Shown one piece after another: positions 58,670-64,000 of a stretch of DNA of 64,000 nt. Origin of the DNA: Brachybacterium sp036311905. Lineage in GTDB: Bacteria > Actinomycetota > Actinomycetes > Actinomycetales > Dermabacteraceae. The position numbers and the translations under genes were made by a program. Position 1 is the stretch's first letter. Every line of letters starts with the position of its first letter. The DNA is taken from contig NZ_JAZDCH010000024.1 in assembly GCF_036311905.1 (NCBI RefSeq), positions 1-64,000 on the forward strand, read 5' to 3'. The notes under the pieces are model-generated. The model saw only the letters and a program-made list of their open reading frames with translations, was not told the DNA's origin and did not search any database.

Positions 58670-58765
58670 GTGACGCAGTACCACCGCGCATCCGCGCGCC
58701 GCAGGCAGGACACCCCGTCCGCCCGTGGCCGTGCGATCGCCCCGATCACAGGCGGGTCCCGATGA
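58670..58765 (+). CDS. 31-residue leader ORF coupled to the permease
   Basis: A GTG at 58670 lies 7 bases after GAGGA (58658-58662), a good ribosome site. The frame reads 31 codons of Arg-rich peptide, starting 'MTQYHRASARRRQDTPSARG' and ending with a TGA that overlaps the permease ATG at 58762 (ATGA). The permease ATG itself has no strong ribosome site, so translation of the short ORF probably feeds it. It may be an upstream coupling ORF or an attenuation-type leader. Confidence 0.5.
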   Translation: MTQYHRASARRRQDTPSARGRAIAPITGGSR

Positions 58766-59793
58766 CCCTGTATGTGATCCGGCGCTTCCTCAATTACCTG
58801 ATCCTCACGTGCGTGGCGACGACCTTCGCGTATGTCGCGGCGTCGACCTTCCTGAACCCCGCGAAGAAGTACCAGGGCCGCAACCCTCCGGTGCCCGAGG
58901 ACTCGATCGCGAACCTCATGCGCGGCTACGGCGTCTACCACGGGGACCCCGTGGCGCTGCGCACCTGGAACTGGATCCAGAACATCTTCACCGCCCCGTT
59001 CGAGCAGAAGCTCGGTATGGCGCTGACGAACAACTGGGTCATCACCGACATGCTCGGCACGCCGGACAATGCGCTGAACCCCTTCGACATCGCGTGGCTC
59101 GGCCGCTCCGGGATCAGCCTGCGCCTGCTGCTGATCGGCGCGCTGCTCGGGGCGCTGCTGGGCGTGATCCTCGGCGTGTGGGGCGCGGTCCGCCAGTACA
59201 AGGCCTCGGACCAGATCATCTCCTACGCCTCGTTCATCCTCTTCTCGACCCCCACCTTCGTGGTTGGCCTGATGCTGATGATCCTCGCGACCGAGTTCAA
59301 CCGCCTCGTCGGCCACCAGGTGCTGAGATTCTCCGGCGCCTACACCGCCGGCTACGAGGGCTTCGGAGAATTCCTCGACCTGCTCAACCACCTGTTGTTG
59401 CCCACGATTGCGCTGATGCTCTTCGGCGCCGCGAGCTACTCCCGGTACATGCGAGCGGTGATGCTCGACGTGCTCGGCTCGGACTTCATCCGCACCGCCC
59501 GGGCGAAGGGCGCGACCCGCAACCGCGCGCTGATCAAGCACGGCGTCCGCGTCGCGCTGATCCCGATGTCGACCTACTTCGCCTACCAGTTCGGCACCCT
59601 CGTGGCCGGATCGACCTTCCTCGAGATCATCTTCTCGTGGGAGGGGATGGGGAAGTACGGCATCACCGCGGTGCAGACCTCCGACATCAACGCTATGGCC
59701 GGCGTCGTCTGCTTCACCTCCGTGCTGGTGCTGTTCAGCTCCACGCTGTCCGAGGTCCTGTACGCCGCCCTCGATCCCCGCGTGAGGATGTGA
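58762..59793 (+). CDS. ABC transporter permease, DppB/OppB type
   Basis: The 343-residue peptide/nickel-type permease has a first helix at about 8-30, a long extracytoplasmic segment to about 110, then five helices carrying the ABC permease signature 'IRTARAKGATRNRALIKHGV' (EAA loop) near residue 240. The N-terminus 'MTLYVIRRFLNYLIL' is the family's start. ATG at 58762 overlaps the stop of the short upstream ORF. Substrate (peptide, nickel or opine) is not set by sequence. It is the first of four transporter genes in a row. Confidence 0.93.
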   Translation: MTLYVIRRFLNYLILTCVATTFAYVAASTFLNPAKKYQGRNPPVPEDSIANLMRGYGVYHGDPVALRTWNWIQNIFTAPFEQKLGMALTNNWVITDMLGTPDNALNPFDIAWLGRSGISLRLLLIGALLGALLGVILGVWGAVRQYKASDQIISYASFILFSTPTFVVGLMLMILATEFNRLVGHQVLRFSGAYTAGYEGFGEFLDLLNHLLLPTIALMLFGAASYSRYMRAVMLDVLGSDFIRTARAKGATRNRALIKHGVRVALIPMSTYFAYQFGTLVAGSTFLEIIFSWEGMGKYGITAVQTSDINAMAGVVCFTSVLVLFSSTLSEVLYAALDPRVRM

Positions 59794-59797
59794 CCCC

Positions 59798-60781
59798 ATG
59801 TCGTCCCAGCAGGCGGAAGCCGCCCTGAACCCTCCCGCGGACATCCCGGAGGCAGCTCCGATCGACCCGGATCACGAGCACACCCCGATCTCCCGCACCC
59901 GCCTCGTGTGGCTGCGTCTGAAGCGGAAGCCGAACTTCTGGATCGGCGCCGTGGTCATCGGCCTGATCGTGCTGTTCGCCCTGTTCGGGAACCTCCCGAA
60001 CATCTACTCGTACGCCGACACCGACTCCTTCAACCAGAACTCTGCCCCGTCGGCGCAGCACTGGTTCGGCACCGACCACGTGGGCCGCGACCTCTATGCG
60101 GGCATCGTCGAGGGCCTGCGGATGTCGCTGCTGATCGGCTTCATCGCGGCACCGCTCGCGACCCTCCTCGCGGCCCTCCTGGGAGCCCTCGCCGGCTACC
60201 TCGGCGGCTGGGTCGAGACGGTGATCACCTGGGTGATCAACCTGTTCCTGGTGCTCCCGGTGTTCTACATCCTGCTGATCCTCTCCCCCGCCATCCAGGC
60301 GCCGGAGTCGCTGCCCGGCGAGCTGCGCCAGCTGGCCCTGATGCCCTCGTGGATGCTGATCGTGCTGGCTCTGGCGTGCTTCGGCTGGATGATCATGGCG
60401 CAGATCGTCAAGAACCAGACGAAGTCCCTCAAGGAGCGCGAGTTCGTCAAGGCCGCCCGCTACATGGGCGTCGGCACGCTGACGATCCTGGGCCGCCACA
60501 TCATCCCGAACGTCGCCTCGCTGCTGATCATCGACGCCACCCTCGGCGTCGCGAGCGCGATCCTCGCCGAGACCTCGCTGTCGTTCTTCGGTCTCGGTAT
60601 CCAGTACCCGCAGGTGTCCCTCGGGGCCCTGCTGCAGAACGGCCAGTCCGGGGTCATCTCCCGCCCCTGGGCCTTCTACTTCCCCTCGTTCTTCCTCGTC
60701 GCGCTGCTGACCGCGGTCGCCCTGCTGGGTGACGCCCTGCGCGACGCCATCGATCCCACCAGTGAGGTGAACCGTGGCTGA
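59798..60781 (+). CDS. ABC transporter permease, DppC/OppC type
   Basis: The 327-residue partner permease has a cytoplasmic head of about 40 residues ('TRLVWLRLKRKPNFWIGAVV' start of helix 1), the loop 'HWFGTDHVGRDLYAGIVEGL' typical of DppC, and the EAA motif 'EFVKAARYMGVGTLTILGRH' near residue 225. It starts 4 bases after the first permease stop and overlaps the next gene by 8 bases (60774-60781). It would form the heterodimeric channel with the first permease. Confidence 0.95.
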   Translation: MSSQQAEAALNPPADIPEAAPIDPDHEHTPISRTRLVWLRLKRKPNFWIGAVVIGLIVLFALFGNLPNIYSYADTDSFNQNSAPSAQHWFGTDHVGRDLYAGIVEGLRMSLLIGFIAAPLATLLAALLGALAGYLGGWVETVITWVINLFLVLPVFYILLILSPAIQAPESLPGELRQLALMPSWMLIVLALACFGWMIMAQIVKNQTKSLKEREFVKAARYMGVGTLTILGRHIIPNVASLLIIDATLGVASAILAETSLSFFGLGIQYPQVSLGALLQNGQSGVISRPWAFYFPSFFLVALLTAVALLGDALRDAIDPTSEVNRG

Positions 60782-62873
60782 TCCCGTGCTGCGGGTCAAG
60801 GACCTGACCGTGACCTTCCCGAGCGCGACCGGCGACGTCCGGGCCGTGCGCGGGGTGAACTACGAAGTGCGCGAGGGCGAGTTCCTCGGCATCGTCGGCG
60901 AGTCCGGCTCGGGCAAGTCGGTCTCCTCCCTCGCGGTGATGGGCCTGCTGCCCAGCTCCGCGAAGATCGAGGGGGACATCCAGTACCGCGGCCAGTCGCT
61001 GCTGGGGATGTCCGACTCCCAGCTGTCGCGACTGCGCGGCAAGGACATGGCGATGATCTTCCAGGATCCGTTGTCCGCGCTGACCCCCGTCTACACCATC
61101 GGCCAGCAGATCGTGGAGGCGCTGACCCTGCACAACCGGGGGATCAGCGCGGCCGCCGCCCACAAGCGCGCGGTCGAGCTGCTGCAGATCGTCGGCATCC
61201 CCGGGGCCGAGCGTCGGGCCCGGGCGTTCCCGCACGAGTTCTCCGGCGGTATGCGCCAGCGCGCCATGATCGCGATCGCGATGGCGAACGACCCCACCCT
61301 GATCATCGCCGACGAGCCGACCACGGCCCTCGACGTCACCATCCAGGCACAGATCCTCGAGGTGCTGCAGAAAGCGAAGGAGGTCACCGGGGCGGCCGTC
61401 GTGCTGATCACCCACGACCTCGGCGTCGTCGCCGGCAACGTGGACCGGGTCGCGGTGATGTACGCGGGCAAGCTGGTGGAGACCGGTCCGGTCGACCAGA
61501 TCTTCGAGAAGCCGCACATGCCCTACACGATGGGTCTGCTGCGCTCGGTGCCGAACATGCTCCGTGCCGGCAAGGACCGCCTGGTCCCCCTCGAGGGGCG
61601 TCCTCCGGTGCTCTCCGAGCTGCCCCCCGGCTGCCCGTTCGCGCCCCGCTGCCCGGCCGCGATCTCCCTGTGCCACGAGCGCGAGCCCGATCTCGTGGAG
61701 GATCACGGTGCCTCCCGTCGGGTGGCCTGCCACCGCAGCGACGAGATCGCCGCGGGGACCCTCGCCGCGCCGGACATCTTCCCGCGCCCGGCCTTCGAGC
61801 CGCGCCCGCCGCAGGACCACACCGGCCAGGAGCCGGTGGTCCGCGCCGAGGGGCTGGTGCGCCACTTCCCGCTGTACAAGGGATCGGTGTTCCGCCGTGC
61901 CGTCGGCACGGTCCGCGCCGTCGACGGGGTCGACTTCGAGATCATGCCCGGGCAGACCCTGGGCCTGGTCGGCGAGTCCGGCTCGGGCAAGTCCACGACG
62001 GCGCTGGAGATCATGGAGCTGCTGCGGCCCCAGGCCGGCACCCTCACCGTCGGTGGGAAGGACGTCGGGGCCCTCGGCAAGAAGGAGCGGCTCGCGCTGC
62101 GCCGCGACGTGCAGATCGTCTTCCAGGACCCGATGGCGGCGGTCGACCCGCGCCTGCCCGTCGGCGACATCATCGCCGAGCCGCTGACCCTGACCCGCAC
62201 CCCGAAGGCCGATCGGAACCGCCTGGTGCGGGAGAAGCTCGAGCTGGTGGGCCTGGACCCGCGGATGACCGACCGCTACCCGCACGAGTTCTCCGGCGGC
62301 CAGCGCCAGCGCATCGGCGTCGCCCGCGCGCTGATGACCGACCCGAAGCTGCTGGTGCTCGACGAGCCGGTCTCGGCCCTGGACGTGTCGGTGCAGGCGG
62401 GCGTGATCAACCTGCTCGCCGATCTGCGCGACCAGCTGGGCCTGTCCTATCTGTTCGTCGCCCATGACCTCGCGATCGTCCGGGAGATCTCGGACCAGGT
62501 CGCGGTGATGTACCTCGGGCGCATCGTCGAGTACGGGCCGGTCGAGGAGGTCTTCTCCTCGCCCCGCCACCCGTACACGCGCGCCCTCATGTCGGCGGTG
62601 CCCGTGCCCGACCCCAAGGTCGAGCGCGAGCGCAACCAGATCATCCTCAGCGGGGACCTCCCGAGCCCCGCCGAGGAGATCCAGGGATGCTCCTTCGCCT
62701 CCCGCTGCCCCCTGCTCCCCCTCCTCGACGCCGACGCCCAGGCCCGGTGCCGCGCCGAGGACCCGACCCCGACCGCCCACGGCGGCTCCCGCGTGGCCTG
62801 CCACCACGTGGACTCGATCCGCCGGCTCGACGTCGTCGACGCCGGTTCCACATCCTCCGTCACCAGCGCGTGA
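60774..62873 (+). CDS. Fused double-ATPase subunit of peptide/nickel ABC transporter
   Basis: The 699-residue protein joins the DppD- and DppF-like ATPases. The first half has Walker A 'GESGSGKSVSSLAVMGLL' near residue 45, signature 'FSGGMRQRAMIAIA' and Walker B 'PTLIIADEPTTALD'. The second half has 'GESGSGKSTTALEIMEL' near 400, 'FSGGQRQRIGVARAL' and 'LLVLDEPVSALD'. Each half ends with a Cys-rich oligopeptide-ABC C-terminal region (such as 'CPFAPRCPAAISLCHE' in the first). A GTG start overlaps the DppC-like permease by 8 bases. Confidence 0.96.
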   Translation: MADPVLRVKDLTVTFPSATGDVRAVRGVNYEVREGEFLGIVGESGSGKSVSSLAVMGLLPSSAKIEGDIQYRGQSLLGMSDSQLSRLRGKDMAMIFQDPLSALTPVYTIGQQIVEALTLHNRGISAAAAHKRAVELLQIVGIPGAERRARAFPHEFSGGMRQRAMIAIAMANDPTLIIADEPTTALDVTIQAQILEVLQKAKEVTGAAVVLITHDLGVVAGNVDRVAVMYAGKLVETGPVDQIFEKPHMPYTMGLLRSVPNMLRAGKDRLVPLEGRPPVLSELPPGCPFAPRCPAAISLCHEREPDLVEDHGASRRVACHRSDEIAAGTLAAPDIFPRPAFEPRPPQDHTGQEPVVRAEGLVRHFPLYKGSVFRRAVGTVRAVDGVDFEIMPGQTLGLVGESGSGKSTTALEIMELLRPQAGTLTVGGKDVGALGKKERLALRRDVQIVFQDPMAAVDPRLPVGDIIAEPLTLTRTPKADRNRLVREKLELVGLDPRMTDRYPHEFSGGQRQRIGVARALMTDPKLLVLDEPVSALDVSVQAGVINLLADLRDQLGLSYLFVAHDLAIVREISDQVAVMYLGRIVEYGPVEEVFSSPRHPYTRALMSAVPVPDPKVERERNQIILSGDLPSPAEEIQGCSFASRCPLLPLLDADAQARCRAEDPTPTAHGGSRVACHHVDSIRRLDVVDAGSTSSVTSA

Positions 62874-62904
62874 CGGCACTCCCCATCACGGAAGAGGGAA
62901 ACCC

Positions 62905-64000
62905 ATGAAGATCACCAGCACCCGCCGTCTGTTCCTGGGCGGCACCGCCGCCGCGGGCACCGCCCTCGCCCTCGCCGCCTGCGGTCAGCAGTCCGCCGAG
63001 GAGCAGGCCTCCCAGGCCGCCGAGGAGAACTCAGGAGCCGCCGAGGAGCAGGCCTCCCTGCCCTCGACCGCGTGGGAGCGCGCCGAGTACGACGCGGTCG
63101 CCGACGGCGGCACCCTGACCCTCGCCGTCTCGCAGCTGCCCAACAACTGGAACTCCAACCAGACCGACGGCAACCTCGCCGACCTCACCAAGATCCGTGA
63201 CGCGATGGGCTACGGCCACGCGATCCTGTACTCGGAGTCGGGCGAGAAGACCATGAACCGCGACTACGTCGAGAGCGCGGAGCTGACCAGTGAGGATCCG
63301 CAGATCGTCACCGTCAAGTTCAACCCCAGCGCGGTCTGGGAGAACGGCGACCCGATCGTCGTCGCCGACCTCATCGCCGAGTGGAAGTCCCTCAACGCCA
63401 CCAACGAGGAGTACCTGATCGTCTCCTCCGTGGGCTGGGACCAGATCAAGGAGATCCGTCAGACCGACGACGAGTTCTCCGCGGAGATCGAGTTCTCCTC
63501 GCCCTTCGTCGACTGGATCACCGTCGCCTACCCGACCCTGCCCGCCTCCATCTCGGGCGACGTCGCGGCCTTCAACGAGGGCTACACCTCGCAGGCCACC
63601 CCGTCCGCCGGTCCCTTCAAGGTCGGCTCGATCGACGCCGCGGGCGGCGTCGTCACCCTGGTGCGCAATGAGCTGTGGTGGGGTCGCGCCCCGAAGCTCG
63701 AGACCATCATCTACAAGGTCACCGACCAGTCGCAGGCCCCGGCCGCCTTCGCCAACGGCGAGCTGGACGCCTACGACATCGCCAACGGCGACGAGCTCGC
63801 CCAGGCCAAGGGTCGCTCGGATGCGGCGATCCAGGTGACCAACGGTCTGACCTGGACCCACCTGACGATCAACACCCAGGGCGGCGACGGCGCCCTCGCG
63901 GACGTGAAGGTGCGCGAGGCGATCGCCCGCGGCATCGACCGCACCGCGATCGGCAACGCCGTCATCGGCCCGCTGGAGGCCCCGATCGTGCTGGTCGACA
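62905..64000 (+). CDS. Substrate-binding lipoprotein of the ABC transporter (partial)
   Basis: This SBP_bac_5 family protein is cut at the window end after 365 codons. The N-terminus is a lipoprotein signal: basic 'MKITSTRRLFLGGT', a hydrophobic core, and lipobox 'LALAAC' with Cys at about residue 27. A Glu/Ala/Gln/Ser-rich linker ('EEQASQAAEENSGAAEEQAS') follows, then 'LTLAVSQLPNNWNSNQTDG' and 'VWENGDPIVVADLIAEWKSL', typical of the dipeptide-binding fold. GAAGAGGG precedes the ATG. The ligand is unknown. Confidence 0.93.
   Translation, partial: MKITSTRRLFLGGTAAAGTALALAACGQQSAEEQASQAAEENSGAAEEQASLPSTAWERAEYDAVADGGTLTLAVSQLPNNWNSNQTDGNLADLTKIRDAMGYGHAILYSESGEKTMNRDYVESAELTSEDPQIVTVKFNPSAVWENGDPIVVADLIAEWKSLNATNEEYLIVSSVGWDQIKEIRQTDDEFSAEIEFSSPFVDWITVAYPTLPASISGDVAAFNEGYTSQATPSAGPFKVGSIDAAGGVVTLVRNELWWGRAPKLETIIYKVTDQSQAPAAFANGELDAYDIANGDELAQAKGRSDAAIQVTNGLTWTHLTINTQGGDGALADVKVREAIARGIDRTAIGNAVIGPLEAPIVLVD
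62995..63058 (+). repeat. Two copies of a 19-base repeat in the lipoprotein linker
   Basis: The 19-base unit coding for 'AEEQAS' occurs at 62995-63013 and 63040-63058, 45 bases apart and in frame. It makes the flexible Glu-rich linker after the lipid-attached Cys. Confidence 0.6.

Noticed and set aside
1..64000. CRISPR arrays, insertion sequences, prophage
   Set aside because: No spaced direct repeats, transposase motifs or phage structural genes were found on reading through either strand.

Overview
This is a 64 kb chromosomal window from a very GC-rich actinobacterium. The third codon positions are almost all G or C, GTG starts are common, and many neighbouring genes overlap by 4 bases (ATGA or GTGA). 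Actinobacterial marker families are present: BldC, DUF3073, DUF3151, DUF3817 and GuaB3. Together with the protein sequences this suggests Micrococcales, probably Dermabacteraceae close to Brachybacterium; the genus is an inference from memory of protein style, not a search. I see no IS element, prophage, CRISPR array, tRNA or rRNA. This is core chromosome with one small decayed spot near 28.8-29.5 kb.

Layout. 0-3 kb: sucCD on the minus strand, and two small membrane proteins divergent from it. 3.2-6 kb: one large membrane protein fused to a cupredoxin and a copper nitrite reductase, the most unusual gene here. 6-12 kb: PcrA helicase, membrane proteins, and a BldC-led coupled operon. 12-18.4 kb: DUF3073, then a tight purA-SCP-like-cutC-membrane protein-purF-purM operon and DUF3151. 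18.4-24.9 kb: a kinase-fold protein coupled to dtd, a HAD phosphatase, gpmA, a HerA-like ATPase and an acyltransferase. 25-27.5 kb: a TetR regulator divergent from a 14-TM drug exporter, with a clear operator dyad between them. 27.6-30 kb: a GNAT acetyltransferase, a decayed regulator ending in a copy of the GNAT 3' end, and two small genes. 30-33 kb: SURF1-DUF3817-guaA. 33-37.3 kb: pta-ackA and a RibD-like reductase. 37.2-42 kb: two small membrane proteins, guaB3, a DEDDh exonuclease and guaB. 42.2-47.8 kb: a Pit phosphate transporter behind a PHO-box-like triple repeat, then four minus-strand genes coupled by GTGA overlaps. 48-50.5 kb: groES-groEL under two CIRCE elements, and a 60-codon orphan ORF. 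50.5-58.5 kb: molybdenum cofactor genes (moaA, moaD, moeB, moeA, moaC and a MoaB-MoaE fusion) beside a phosphoesterase. 58.6-64 kb: a peptide/nickel-type ABC transporter led by a 31-codon ORF; its binding protein runs off the window end.

How it fits together. Purine synthesis is spread over four places: purA/purF/purM, guaA, guaB and guaB3. Acetate overflow (pta-ackA) and succinyl-CoA ligase serve central carbon metabolism. The Moco genes would supply a molybdoenzyme, and NirK suggests that nitrate/nitrite metabolism could be the link, but no nitrate reductase is in the window. Regulatory sites I can support are two CIRCE sites at groES, a TetR operator, a PHO-box-like array at pit, a dyad on the promoter of the decayed regulator, and a palindrome between moeA and moaA. 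Several genes have a TAnnnT -10 hexamer 6-7 bases before the start codon, suggesting leaderless mRNAs.
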